Below, in pieces: positions 35,486 through 44,040 of a DNA stretch of 64,000 nucleotides; within the stretch, counting starts at the first letter, position 1, and every line of letters starts with the position of its first letter. The DNA is from CAYYYG01 sp964591375 (GTDB taxonomy: Bacteria; Patescibacteriota; Microgenomatia; UBA1406; GWC2-37-13). The notes under the pieces are model-generated. The model was given only the letters and a program-made list of their open reading frames with translations. It was not told the origin of the DNA and did no database searches. Position numbers and translations under genes: made by a program. Location of the stretch: positions 65,527-129,526 of the forward strand of contig CAZQAU010000002.1 of assembly GCA_964591375.1 (NCBI GenBank). Direction: 5' to 3'.

Positions 35486-36538
35486 TTATTTCGTCATTTG
35501 CGAATCATCTACTGCGGGCACATATGCTACAAAGTTATTATCTTTATCTCCCAAAAAAACATAAACAGGCTGTAAAAATTCCTGATATTCCTCAGGATCC
35601 AAGTAGCCAATAAGCATTTCCTTAATCGTAATATTTTTCTCATTAGCTGGATGTAAGACAACAATCCCTTTGCCTTCCTGTAATTGTTGCCAGGCTTTTT
35701 CGCCACTCTTTATCGGATATTTACCTATTTGATCTGGAGATTTTTCAAAAAACTGTACCTGAGAACGCACGACTTTATATCCACCTTCGTAAAAAACTAA
35801 AATCACATAATTCGGACTGTTAAAATACTTTGTGGATACAATAGGGAATGCTCCAACATCGGGACGGTAGAAATCAACCTCTACCATATTAGCTTCTTCA
35901 GGAGTTTTTGTAATGCTCAGTTCTTTTGTATCAGGTTTATATGATAGATATATAAGATTTGTTTTACCTTTAGAAAGTTCTTCCGGATATCTGCCCATAC
36001 TTCGCAAAAAATCGACAGCTTTATTGTTAATTTCTATTGCTGAGGGTAATTTAGCTGTTTTAAAAAACTCATCATCAGGACTTACTAAATAGTCATAGCT
36101 AAAATTGAAAGTATTTATATTCACACTCAATTTATGTTTATTATCCGTAAATATGTAATTAGGCGCGGCAACTGTCGGTTTAACTGTATCGATATCTATG
36201 CCTACTAGTTTTGCCATATTCTCGATCCCAATTCTATATGCGACCTTTCGTTCCGCAAATGGCAAATAAAAAACATCTGCAGATGGAGTGGCTTCTATTG
36301 GGCGGCCTTCAATGGTATCGAGTGTAAACTTATAACCTTCCGAAGTTATGGCATCCTTAATTACCGGAACTTTTAGCTTACCAAATGTTAATGTATATGT
36401 GATACCTGGGGCGACATTAGTTGAAGGAAGTGTTAAGGCAATTTTAATGATGTAATAGAATATAAGTAATAATAGTACGGCAATAATTCCAAATGGCACA
36501 AATTTTCTGGAATAAAATGATAGTTCCGTAAGCGTCAT
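35486..36538 (-). CDS. Membrane-anchored protein of unknown function, beta-rich extracytoplasmic part
   Basis: 350 residues. One transmembrane segment near the N-terminus (GIIAVLLLLIFYYIIKIAL), then a long soluble region with many beta-type stretches and a regular pattern of Val/Ile/Phe and aromatic residues. No family recognised. The start at MTLTELSF is chosen: the frame continues to 36685 but that extension is antisense to tRNA-Tyr. Convergent with dacA, 5 bases apart, so its product may also be envelope-associated, but this is only a guess. Confidence 0.65.
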   Translation of the reverse strand: MTLTELSFYSRKFVPFGIIAVLLLLIFYYIIKIALTLPSTNVAPGITYTLTFGKLKVPVIKDAITSEGYKFTLDTIEGRPIEATPSADVFYLPFAERKVAYRIGIENMAKLVGIDIDTVKPTVAAPNYIFTDNKHKLSVNINTFNFSYDYLVSPDDEFFKTAKLPSAIEINNKAVDFLRSMGRYPEELSKGKTNLIYLSYKPDTKELSITKTPEEANMVEVDFYRPDVGAFPIVSTKYFNSPNYVILVFYEGGYKVVRSQVQFFEKSPDQIGKYPIKSGEKAWQQLQEGKGIVVLHPANEKNITIKEMLIGYLDPEEYQEFLQPVYVFLGDKDNNFVAYVPAVDDSQMTK

Positions 36539-36591
36539 AATGAATTTATGATATAATTTTACTTTGTAGAATGCAATGCGGAGTAAATAAA

Positions 36592-36674
36592 CCAGAGGTG
36601 ACGGAGCGGTCAATCGTAGCAGACTGTAAATCTGCCGGCTTATGCCTGCGGGGGTTCGAATCCCTCCCTCTGGA
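36592..36674 (+). tRNA. tRNA-Tyr (anticodon GUA)
   Basis: Acceptor stem CCAGAGG / CCTCTGG, discriminator A, anticodon arm GCAGA-CTGTAAA-TCTGC (GTA at 36626-36628), T arm GGGGTTCGAATCCC. It has the long variable arm of bacterial class II tRNA-Tyr (83 bases). CCA is not encoded. Confidence 0.95.
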
Positions 36675-36731
36675 CTAAACTTCAAAACGATCTAAGCCAA
36701 GCCGAGAGGAAAGGACGATTAGAGCTTCTGC

Positions 36732-36737
36732 TATAAT
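36732..36737 (+). promoter_or_regulatory. -10 box of the methyltransferase gene, leaderless spacing
   Basis: TATAAT with exactly six bases before the ATG at 36744. Confidence 0.6.
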
Positions 36738-36743
36738 AGCTTC

Positions 36744-37493
36744 ATGGCACAAAATATTTATGACAATCCCAATTTTTTTGAAAAATATAGTCAACTCAAC
36801 CGTCAAACAAAGGGACTAGAGGGAGCTCCTGAATGGGAAACTGTCAAAGCCCTATTACCTGACCTTCGTGAAAAACGGATTGTTGATCTTGGTTGTGGCT
36901 TTGGATGGTTTTGTCGATATGCATTAGAATTAGGAGCGCAGAGTGCACTTGGGATAGATCTTTCTCAAAATATGATCGAGAAAGCTCAAACTTTCGGCTC
37001 TAATCCAGCTATTAAGTATGAGATTAATGATTTAGAGACAATACAATTGCCAAAAGAATCTTTTGATTTTGTATATAGTTCTTTGACATTTCATTATATT
37101 CAGAACTTTCCCAATTTAATGAAAACTATTTATGATTCTTTAACTCCTCGGTCGCATCTAGTTTTTACTAACGAACACCCTATTTATATGGCTCCAACAA
37201 ATCCTAACTGGTCCGTTGATAAAGATAGAAATAAAATTTGGCCACTAAATCAATATTCTGTCGAAGGTCAAAGAACTACAGATTGGTTAGCAAAAGGTGT
37301 AGTTAAACAACATAGAACACTAGGAACAATATTGAATACTGTTATTGATGCTGGTTTTGAGATTGGACACATTGAAGAATGGAAACCCTCAGATGAACAA
37401 TTATCAGAACATCCCGATTGGGCAGAAGAACTTAATAGACCAATGTATTTGATAGTATCAGCTCAAAAAAAATATAATACTAGCTCTTTATAG
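36744..37493 (+). CDS. SAM-dependent methyltransferase (class I)
   Basis: 249 residues. Motif I VDLGCGFGWFCRYALELGA at about residues 49-67, then LGIDLSQNMIEKA (motif II, acidic residue binding ribose) and FDFVYSSLTFHYIQNFP, as in UbiE/TrmN-like small-molecule methyltransferases. Substrate unknown. Its last 14 bases overlap the convergent cyanophycinase-like gene. tRNA-Tyr lies 69 bases upstream, on the same strand but presumably a separate transcript. Confidence 0.85.
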   Translation: MAQNIYDNPNFFEKYSQLNRQTKGLEGAPEWETVKALLPDLREKRIVDLGCGFGWFCRYALELGAQSALGIDLSQNMIEKAQTFGSNPAIKYEINDLETIQLPKESFDFVYSSLTFHYIQNFPNLMKTIYDSLTPRSHLVFTNEHPIYMAPTNPNWSVDKDRNKIWPLNQYSVEGQRTTDWLAKGVVKQHRTLGTILNTVIDAGFEIGHIEEWKPSDEQLSEHPDWAEELNRPMYLIVSAQKKYNTSSL

Positions 37494-38475
37494 ATGCGTC
37501 AAGATTTAAAAACTGTATTTCCTGATCAGATTCGAAAATACTTTTTTCTGTTCCTCGTAAAATAGTAACAGTCCCCTTCCCTATTACCATTGCCTTTTTT
37601 TCACTAAAATCAAGTTGTAGCGCTGTATGTTCATCAATACCCACTATGGTAGTAGGCGCAGGTATTAGGGATAATAATTTATTAAAACGCTTCTCTCCCA
37701 TATATGCATACCGTGTATCAATATTCGCTCCGCCTTCTTTATTATTCCAATGAGGAATAAATGTTATATTAAGGCCCCAATCTGCAAAAAAATCTAGTCC
37801 ATCTATCCAACTCGGATCATGTCCGGCAAAATAAATTTCATATACAGGTAATGCATACCGGCCGAATGCCACCGCAGCCGCGGAAGCGATAGATAATGGC
37901 GTTCCTTCTAATAACTTTTTTTTCATATATCGTATGGCGAGAGAATTTTGCAAATGTTTTACTGCATACGAAGGGCTGCCTGCACCTGTATGGATATAAT
38001 TTGCAGAAAGAAGGGGCGATAAAATAGTAGCATCATTAGTACCAGATTCTGGTTCTTGCCGAAGGGCAGGGATTAAAGATATCTCTGGTTTATAATCTAC
38101 GAGCCCCTTCTCCATCATATCCTTTAACTTCATATACCATTGATGAGGATTATCTTCATATCCAGCCGGCGTTTCAAGCAATGATATCTTCACTGGAGGT
38201 TTTAAATTTTTTATTAATGACTCATGTATACTTCTACCTACTGTTGATAACTCTCCTGAACCAAAAATCACTACTTGTTGATGCAATAAAGCATTATGAT
38301 TCTCTGTTTCATTTGATAACTTTATTTCTGTAGAGCCATCTAAATTATCTTTTAAGGCATAGCCTTCACTAATAATTTGATCTCGCAGGTTATCAGCCCC
38401 TTTATAATCACCTTTTACACGACATATCTCTCGTTGCTTAACAAGGGTTAAAATTTTTTCTGAAATTATTGACAT
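37480..38475 (-). CDS. Cyanophycinase-like S51 peptidase fold with an N-terminal CysRS-tail-like helical region
   Basis: 331 residues. Residues 1-60 resemble the C-terminal helical hairpin of cysteinyl-tRNA synthetase (REICRVKGDYKGADNLRDQI, then GYALKDNLDGS). From about residue 65 the fold is that of class I glutamine amidotransferase-like S51 hydrolases: VVIFGSGELS, TGAGSPSYAVKHL, the nucleophile region SIASAAAVAFG with Ser in the elbow, and VGIDEHTALQLDF, which is cyanophycinase-like. Likely a peptidase or isoaspartyl-type hydrolase; substrate unknown. It begins one base from the NicO gene and is probably co-transcribed. Confidence 0.7.
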   Translation of the reverse strand: MSIISEKILTLVKQREICRVKGDYKGADNLRDQIISEGYALKDNLDGSTEIKLSNETENHNALLHQQVVIFGSGELSTVGRSIHESLIKNLKPPVKISLLETPAGYEDNPHQWYMKLKDMMEKGLVDYKPEISLIPALRQEPESGTNDATILSPLLSANYIHTGAGSPSYAVKHLQNSLAIRYMKKKLLEGTPLSIASAAAVAFGRYALPVYEIYFAGHDPSWIDGLDFFADWGLNITFIPHWNNKEGGANIDTRYAYMGEKRFNKLLSLIPAPTTIVGIDEHTALQLDFSEKKAMVIGKGTVTILRGTEKSIFESDQEIQFLNLDASIKS

Positions 38476-38476
38476 G

Positions 38477-39112
38477 TTATAACAAAGAGATAATAATAAA
38501 TATTCCGAATAAAATACTTATCACTCCGGCTATTATACGGATATAACGCTCTGTTTTTTTAAAAACCCTCATCGATTTGGACAAGGGAATACCAATCAGT
38601 AAACTCATTGCTGACATACTTATTATGGAACCAATACCAAAAAGTAGAATATATAGAACTCCTTCCCATACCGAATGAATCAGTGATAAAACAAGTATCA
38701 TTAATCCACCACTTCCCGCAAGTCCATGCACCATTCCGATGAGAAAAGATTTTTTATGTAACCTTTTAGCTGTCTGGTTGGTGTTTTCCAGATTGGGTAT
38801 AGTAAGATGATTATGACCATGAGAACTATTGGTAATAGATTGAATTCCCAGCATTATTAACATCATTCCCACAATCCCTTCCAGACGTGATGCAATATAT
38901 TCAGGAATAGATAAACTTAAAAATAAAACAAATAAGCCAACAATAAGTAAAGTTGTAGTGTGTCCTATTCCCCAAAACATGCCTATAAATGCAGCTTTTT
39001 TGGTGTTCTTATGTTCGGCAAGCATCGTCGACACTGCGATCAAATGATCTGCTTCAAACGCATGCTTTATACCGAGTAGAAGACCAAAGCTTAATGCATA
39101 GATTTCATTCAT
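38477..39112 (-). CDS. NicO/UreH-type nickel-cobalt transporter-like membrane protein
   Basis: 211 residues, six hydrophobic segments. The metal-transporter motif HAFEADHLIAVS (Hx4DH) in the first helix and FWGIGHTTTLL in the second match the NiCoT/RcnA/UreH superfamily. A His-rich loop SSHGHNHL lies in the middle. It likely moves Ni2+ or Co2+ across the membrane; direction is not determined. Followed after one base by the cyanophycinase-like gene. Sulphite-exporter-like proteins are a weaker alternative. Confidence 0.78.
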   Translation of the reverse strand: MNEIYALSFGLLLGIKHAFEADHLIAVSTMLAEHKNTKKAAFIGMFWGIGHTTTLLIVGLFVLFLSLSIPEYIASRLEGIVGMMLIMLGIQSITNSSHGHNHLTIPNLENTNQTAKRLHKKSFLIGMVHGLAGSGGLMILVLSLIHSVWEGVLYILLFGIGSIISMSAMSLLIGIPLSKSMRVFKKTERYIRIIAGVISILFGIFIIISLL

Positions 39113-39152
39113 GAATATAAGATTCTATCATAATTTAAGATATATAATAGTT

Positions 39153-39941
39153 TTACTGTTTTTGTAAAAACATTTCCATTTTACCAGATTGTCTTATATA
39201 TAACTCTTTCCCCAGAGAAAATTCAATCCTAATAACATAATTTTCGATTGTGATATCTGAAATACATTCATCCAACAATTCTTCTTTTATCTTATACGCT
39301 TGTAAAGCAGTTGATATTTCAATTAATCCATCTTTTACAAAAACCCAGTAATCTTGTATATTAAGATTTATATTCTCAAAATTTAGCGACAACCAACTCG
39401 CATATCCCGTCGTAACCTGAACAACCTTTTTCCCTGTCAATCTATTTTTTATATGATGCACTTGCTCCTGAGACAAACTTTTTGATGATGGATTAGCTAA
39501 TATAATATCATCTGTTTTTTTTGATGCATAGAGTATATGTTCATGTACTGAAATCACATCTCCAAATGTACGCTCTATGATGGCTATAACATTATATTCA
39601 GACATATTTATATTAAATATCATGCTTGTATTAGACTGTATATTGAGAAGATATATATCTTTTTCTTGCGCAGAAATCAAAATATTCTGAATAGGTCCTA
39701 GTAATTCGTCATTTTTATAATTTTCTTTATATGATGTCTCGCCTATATACAACTCATACATCGGAAGATTATATTCAAGATATTTTGTTACAACTGATTT
39801 TTCATCCCCGATATATAAATCAATCTGATATAGTCCGCTATCTTGAATCTTGTTCGAATAATATACTTTAAGTGGTAAACCTTTTAGCTTGCTTAACTGT
39901 GTTTGGAATGACACAGCCAATGCATTTTGATCTTTTTGCAT
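39153..39941 (-). CDS. Conserved-looking soluble protein of unknown function
   Basis: 262 residues, no signal peptide or membrane segment, mixed alpha/beta composition with many Ile, Lys and Tyr. No family motif recognised. The frame is well supported: its ATG lies exactly six bases after a TATAAT box, and codon use resembles the neighbours. It stands between the NicO gene and the SDR gene in the same orientation, each separated by about 30-40 bases, but no function follows from that. Confidence 0.6.
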   Translation of the reverse strand: MQKDQNALAVSFQTQLSKLKGLPLKVYYSNKIQDSGLYQIDLYIGDEKSVVTKYLEYNLPMYELYIGETSYKENYKNDELLGPIQNILISAQEKDIYLLNIQSNTSMIFNINMSEYNVIAIIERTFGDVISVHEHILYASKKTDDIILANPSSKSLSQEQVHHIKNRLTGKKVVQVTTGYASWLSLNFENINLNIQDYWVFVKDGLIEISTALQAYKIKEELLDECISDITIENYVIRIEFSLGKELYIRQSGKMEMFLQKQ

Positions 39942-39947
39942 ATGGCT

Positions 39948-39953
39948 ATTATA
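39948..39953 (-). promoter_or_regulatory. -10 box of the 39153-39941 gene, leaderless spacing
   Basis: TATAAT on the minus strand with exactly six bases before the ATG at 39941. Confidence 0.6.
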
Positions 39954-39969
39954 GCTTTAATTACCAGTT

Positions 39970-40776
39970 TTAGGAAAGTAATACTCCTCCATCCACAATT
40001 ATTTGACTACCTGTCATATAAGATGACATCTCAGATGCAAGAAATAATACTGCCTTTCCAATGTCATCTGGCTCGCCCATGCGATGCATAGGAATTTTTG
40101 CCAAGAATGCTTCCAAAACTTTACTCATATCTACTCCATTACTTGGTATATTTGACTGCATTTTTTTAACTCCATCAGTAAGAATACCACCAGGTGCCAC
40201 TGCATTTACCCAAATTTTATGTGGAGCAAGTTCGAGTGCAATGTTTTTAGTAAATCCCCACACTCCATGTTTTGAAGCGTCATAATGAGCTAAACCAATC
40301 GATGAGGGATGTAAGGAATCTATGGAAGTAATATTAATTATTTTGCCTCCTTTTCCCTGTTGAATCATGACTTCAGATGTATATTTGGTACAAAGGAAAA
40401 CTCCTTTAAGATTTATATTTATTACATTTTCAAATTCGGGTAATGACATTTTTGCAACAGGTATTGAAGGAAATATACCCGCATTGTTGACGAGTATATC
40501 AATACTTCCAAACATAACCTTAGTCTCCCTGACCATATTTTGTACATCTGCCTCGGAAGAAACATCAGTCCGTACTGCTCTGACCTGAAAACCTTTTTCT
40601 GATAATTCGGCGGCGACTTTTTTTCCTTCTGATTCTGTTCTGTTAGCAATAACTACGTTAGCACCTGCTTCAGCTAAACGATGGGTAATGCCATATCCAA
40701 TTCCTAATGCCCCACCTGTTACTATTGCTGTTTTACCTGTTAAGTTTAATAATTTTGTGCTTGGTATAAATTCCAT
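39970..40776 (-). CDS. SDR-family oxidoreductase
   Basis: 268 residues. Classical short-chain dehydrogenase: IVTGGALGIGYGIT (TGxxxGxG), NNAGIFPS, catalytic Ser in ITSIDSLHPSS, YDASKHG (YxxxK), and VAPGGILTDG. Resembles FabG and glucose-1-dehydrogenase relatives, using NAD(P)H. The cofactor and substrate cannot be assigned; no fatty-acid synthesis genes are nearby, so a FabG role is not supported. No obvious promoter box is close to the start. Confidence 0.9.
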   Translation of the reverse strand: MEFIPSTKLLNLTGKTAIVTGGALGIGYGITHRLAEAGANVVIANRTESEGKKVAAELSEKGFQVRAVRTDVSSEADVQNMVRETKVMFGSIDILVNNAGIFPSIPVAKMSLPEFENVININLKGVFLCTKYTSEVMIQQGKGGKIINITSIDSLHPSSIGLAHYDASKHGVWGFTKNIALELAPHKIWVNAVAPGGILTDGVKKMQSNIPSNGVDMSKVLEAFLAKIPMHRMGEPDDIGKAVLFLASEMSSYMTGSQIIVDGGVLLS

Positions 40777-40850
40777 AGAAAATACGAACTGCTAATATAT
40801 ACAAGATAGCAAATTAACATTTACCCTGTAAATGAAAATAATCACAGTAG

Positions 40851-41681
40851 TTACAGCAATTCTTTATTCATGCATTTCACTAGTTCCGCACCGTAGAAAA
40901 ATATATGCGCACTATAAAAAACCCACAGAAGAAATATAATAACTGAACCAGCTGCACCATATGTAGATGCCGCCGAGAAACGAATAATATAAAAGTAGAT
41001 TGCTTCCTTGCCCAATGTAAACATAATGGCTGATATTAATCCTGCAGGATAGACTTGACTCCATTTAAATCTTTTATCAGATACCGTCATATAAACAAGA
41101 TTAAAAATAGTCGTTAATATAGCTGTTGTAAGAATAATATTTATCAAATATATAATAATTGCAGGATATGGTAATAAATGCTGATAGTATGTAGTTACTA
41201 TTGAAATAGATGCGGAGACAAGTAGAAAAAGTATTAATAAAAATCCTGTTAAAAGAACAATAATAAAGTTACTCGACTGCTGAGTAATGATCGAAAAAAT
41301 ATCTTTCTTTTTATTCTGTTTAACCTCGAAAATTACATTTAAAGACTCTTTTAAGTTACTGAATACTCCCGATGCTCCGATAACTAAAGTCAGTATACCA
41401 ATAAATGAAACAGCGATATTAGTAGACGCGTTACTTGTCTGATTAATTAATCCTTGTATGATTTCGGCTACCTGAGGTCCAAAATAACTATTAGTTTGCA
41501 ATATTATCTGTTTGGTAATAGTAGCTGTTCCCAAAAATAAACCCGCTATCGATACAATCAGGAGAAGTAGCGGAGCAGCCGAAAAAACAGAATAATATGA
41601 CAGCGCGGCCGAAAGTGAAGAAACTTTATCTTTCTGCCATTCTTCAAATGCACTTTTAAATATACTGAGATTCAATCTCAT
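40851..41681 (-). CDS. YihY/virulence factor BrkB family membrane protein
   Basis: 276 residues with six or more hydrophobic helices. Seen: family features SSLSAALSYYSVFSAAPLLLL near the N-terminus (20-residue part), GLFLGTATITKQII, GVFSNLKESLNVIFEV and the C-terminal GSVIIFLLWVFYSAHIFFYG. YihY proteins are inner-membrane proteins of unknown function, earlier mis-annotated as ribonuclease BN. A CATAAT box lies five bases before the ATG. Confidence 0.88.
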   Translation of the reverse strand: MRLNLSIFKSAFEEWQKDKVSSLSAALSYYSVFSAAPLLLLIVSIAGLFLGTATITKQIILQTNSYFGPQVAEIIQGLINQTSNASTNIAVSFIGILTLVIGASGVFSNLKESLNVIFEVKQNKKKDIFSIITQQSSNFIIVLLTGFLLILFLLVSASISIVTTYYQHLLPYPAIIIYLINIILTTAILTTIFNLVYMTVSDKRFKWSQVYPAGLISAIMFTLGKEAIYFYIIRFSAASTYGAAGSVIIFLLWVFYSAHIFFYGAELVKCMNKELL

Positions 41682-41795
41682 ATACTATTATGGGAATCAT
41701 TTTTAAACATAATCTTTGAAAAAAGATTCTTTTCAATAACAATAGGTAAACTATCTAATCTAGATTGTAACAGAAATTAAAACCAAGTTTAATTA

Positions 41796-42410
41796 TCAAC
41801 TAATTTCATTTGGATAGAATTCGGTACACTTAAAGCAGAAAAACATAATACAAAACATCGAAATTATCCCTAATAAGAATGCCGTGACATGTTCTAAAAG
41901 AGCAATATTATGTGCTTCAGCTCCATTTACTACTTGAACGATCTGATAAACAAACCAAAAAAAAACAAACAAGTACGCCATTACACGTACAATATTCCTT
42001 ATATTGGATAATAAAAAGTTTTTATTGTAATTAAGTACCAGATTTGCGGCAATTATGCCAGAAACAGCTCCACTTGCTCCATATATAGGTAAATTAGAAT
42101 CGCTAAAGTACAAAATAGCCAATAAATTAGCAGCAATACCGATTGCAAAATAATAGAAGATAAACCATATTAAATTAAGCTTTCTTTCAACCGCCTGTCC
42201 GAATATCCATAAAAGTAATAGGTTGCCGAGTAAATGAGAAACATTTTCATGAATCATCATAGAGCTAATAACGGTATACACATTATTTTGTTGAATCAAC
42301 TGCGAAGGTATTAATGCATATAAATTCAGACTAACATTATCAATTTGAAAGTGTTTTTGAGTGCTTAAAAAAATGATGATCTGAATAATAGTGAGAAATA
42401 TAATCCCCAT
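41796..42410 (-). CDS. Rhomboid-family intramembrane serine protease
   Basis: 204 residues, six predicted helices. The catalytic serine is in GASGAVSGIIAANL (GxSG) and the catalytic histidine in ALLEHVTAFLLGI; the HENVSHLLGNLLLLWIFG segment (HxxxHxxxN-like) is typical of the family. Cleaves substrates within the membrane; substrates unknown. Divergence from canonical rhomboids is small. It is followed on the same strand by the YihY gene after a 115-base spacer. Confidence 0.88.
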   Translation of the reverse strand: MGIIFLTIIQIIIFLSTQKHFQIDNVSLNLYALIPSQLIQQNNVYTVISSMMIHENVSHLLGNLLLLWIFGQAVERKLNLIWFIFYYFAIGIAANLLAILYFSDSNLPIYGASGAVSGIIAANLVLNYNKNFLLSNIRNIVRVMAYLFVFFWFVYQIVQVVNGAEAHNIALLEHVTAFLLGIISMFCIMFFCFKCTEFYPNEIS

Positions 42411-42421
42411 ACTTCATCGTA

Positions 42422-43837
42422 TCACTTTATAGATTTTTTTTTGAATATATATTGATCACCATTCTGATAAAAGAGAGTGTATTTATTATCTTTTTTTATT
42501 TTTTCTTTTAAAGATTTAATATCATTTACTCCCAGATAATTATTAGGATTTTGTCCATCATGGCTATCTAATACTATATAATCAGGATCCATGTAGGTGT
42601 AAATATCGCGCAATATGAAAATATCTCTTTCAAAAAAAGCTGGCGTTAGGTTATTTTGTGCAGAGATTCTACCTCGACTTGGTACTTTATTCACCAGATC
42701 ATCAAGAAATTTAAAATCCTTTGTATGATCATAAAATGCTTTATTATACGAAAGTCCCATAGGACCATGAAAGACTATTCGATATAAAAACAAACTACAA
42801 ACAATAAGAATGATTCCGATTAATCGAATCATAAAATGATTAATCTTCTTTTGTAAAAAAGATAATGACAGAATAGATGCCAAAGCAAGTGTAGGTGCAA
42901 TTTCGGCATTATAATGTAATCCAAGATCCCAACGAGTGGAGGCTGGATTTAAAAATCTATGAACGAAATTCAGTATAAGAATTGGTAACAATGAAGGTGT
43001 TATTATAGGCAAAAAAAGGAAACTTGTCAGAATCCAGAACACTGTTTTTATCTTTATAATGGGAGTAAATAGTCGCATAATTATCATCCCGATTCCGCCA
43101 CTTAAATCAGGCTGCGAATTGTACTTACCTTTGGAGAAATAACCGATAATAAGTTTAATCACAACCCCTCCCCAAATGATTGACGCTAGACCTGTAATGA
43201 CAGAAAGCTTACGCCATTCTTTTTTATAGAAAAAAATAAATATCGATATCCCAAAACCTAATAAAAATAAACTTTCTTTAAAACCGAGTGTAATAATAAA
43301 AAAAAGAATAAATAACTTTTTATGATTTGTAATAATAGACCAATACGTAAGAACGAGAAATAATGTCATCACGGTCAGTTCATGAAAATCAGAATACACA
43401 GCATTTTGTAAACCAGTAAACAAAAAATATGCGACAACAATTGAAAATGATAAAAAACTACTTTTTAATATTTTGTTGCTTATGAAATATAACACCAATC
43501 CACTAGCAGATACCATAATCGATTGTGCGATTAATAAAATTTCAAAATTAGATGTAAACCACATTAATGGCGAAAGAAGAAAAATACTTGGATTAAAATG
43601 ATCTGCAAATATAATCTTGTTTGCAAATACAAAATGATCTGTTATGGGTAATTGAAACCGTGACACTTTCCATATCGAAACTGCAAAAAAACCAAAATCA
43701 TAGTAACCTAAATCATATTGTCTTAATCTGTGTATATTTATTAAACTTCCGGCAGTTGCATAAAGCAGTACAAATAATATGGTTGCTAAGAACCAGATTC
43801 GTTTATAAATTGAAATAACCAACTTCTTGGTATTCAT
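42422..43837 (-). CDS. DUF2079 polytopic membrane protein
   Basis: 471 residues, about ten hydrophobic helices. The conserved N-terminal region reads DLGYYDFGFFAVSIW, then FADHFNPSIFLLSPLMW, the DUF2079 signature. These proteins resemble GT39/GT83 polyprenyl-phosphate-sugar transferases in topology and in the acidic residue after helix 1, so a glycosyltransferase role is possible. Its start is 11 bases before rhomboid's stop side, in the same orientation, and it neighbours uppP and further glycan genes. Confidence 0.8.
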   Translation of the reverse strand: MNTKKLVISIYKRIWFLATILFVLLYATAGSLINIHRLRQYDLGYYDFGFFAVSIWKVSRFQLPITDHFVFANKIIFADHFNPSIFLLSPLMWFTSNFEILLIAQSIMVSASGLVLYFISNKILKSSFLSFSIVVAYFLFTGLQNAVYSDFHELTVMTLFLVLTYWSIITNHKKLFILFFIITLGFKESLFLLGFGISIFIFFYKKEWRKLSVITGLASIIWGGVVIKLIIGYFSKGKYNSQPDLSGGIGMIIMRLFTPIIKIKTVFWILTSFLFLPIITPSLLPILILNFVHRFLNPASTRWDLGLHYNAEIAPTLALASILSLSFLQKKINHFMIRLIGIILIVCSLFLYRIVFHGPMGLSYNKAFYDHTKDFKFLDDLVNKVPSRGRISAQNNLTPAFFERDIFILRDIYTYMDPDYIVLDSHDGQNPNNYLGVNDIKSLKEKIKKDNKYTLFYQNGDQYIFKKKSIK

Positions 43838-43859
43838 GGATATAAAGATTTGAAGAAAG

Positions 43860-43930
43860 TGGACCTACCGAGAATTGAACTCGGATCTTGGCAATGCGAA
43901 TGCCACGTTCTACCGTTGAACTACAGGCCC
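43860..43930 (-). tRNA. tRNA-Ala (anticodon CGC)
   Basis: Minus strand: acceptor GGGCCTG / TAGGTCC with the G3:U70 wobble pair that marks alanine, discriminator A, D arm GTTC/GAAC, anticodon arm TGGCA-TTCGCAT-TGCCA (CGC), T arm CCGAG/CTCGG. CCA is not encoded. Directly abuts tRNA-Arg. Confidence 0.9.
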
Positions 43931-44002
43931 TGCACCCGGCAGGAATTGAACCAGCATCGTAGGCTTCGGAAGCCCATATTCTATCCGTTGAACTACGGGT
44001 GC
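43931..44002 (-). tRNA. tRNA-Arg (anticodon CCG)
   Basis: Minus strand: acceptor GCACCCG / CGGGTGC, discriminator A, anticodon arm TGGGC-TTCCGAA-GCCTA (CCG), T arm CTGG-type with TTCAATT loop. No CCA encoded. Its last base is followed at once by the first base of tRNA-Ala, so one RNase P cut would separate them. Confidence 0.9.
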
Positions 44003-44040
44003 TATAGCTGGGATTCCGACCACGGAATGAACCCCGATAA

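Noticed and set aside
36539..36685. N-terminal extension of the gene at 35486-36538
   Set aside because: It is antisense to tRNA-Tyr (GGIRTPAGISRQ-like), and the true protein starts at the methionine before the membrane helix.
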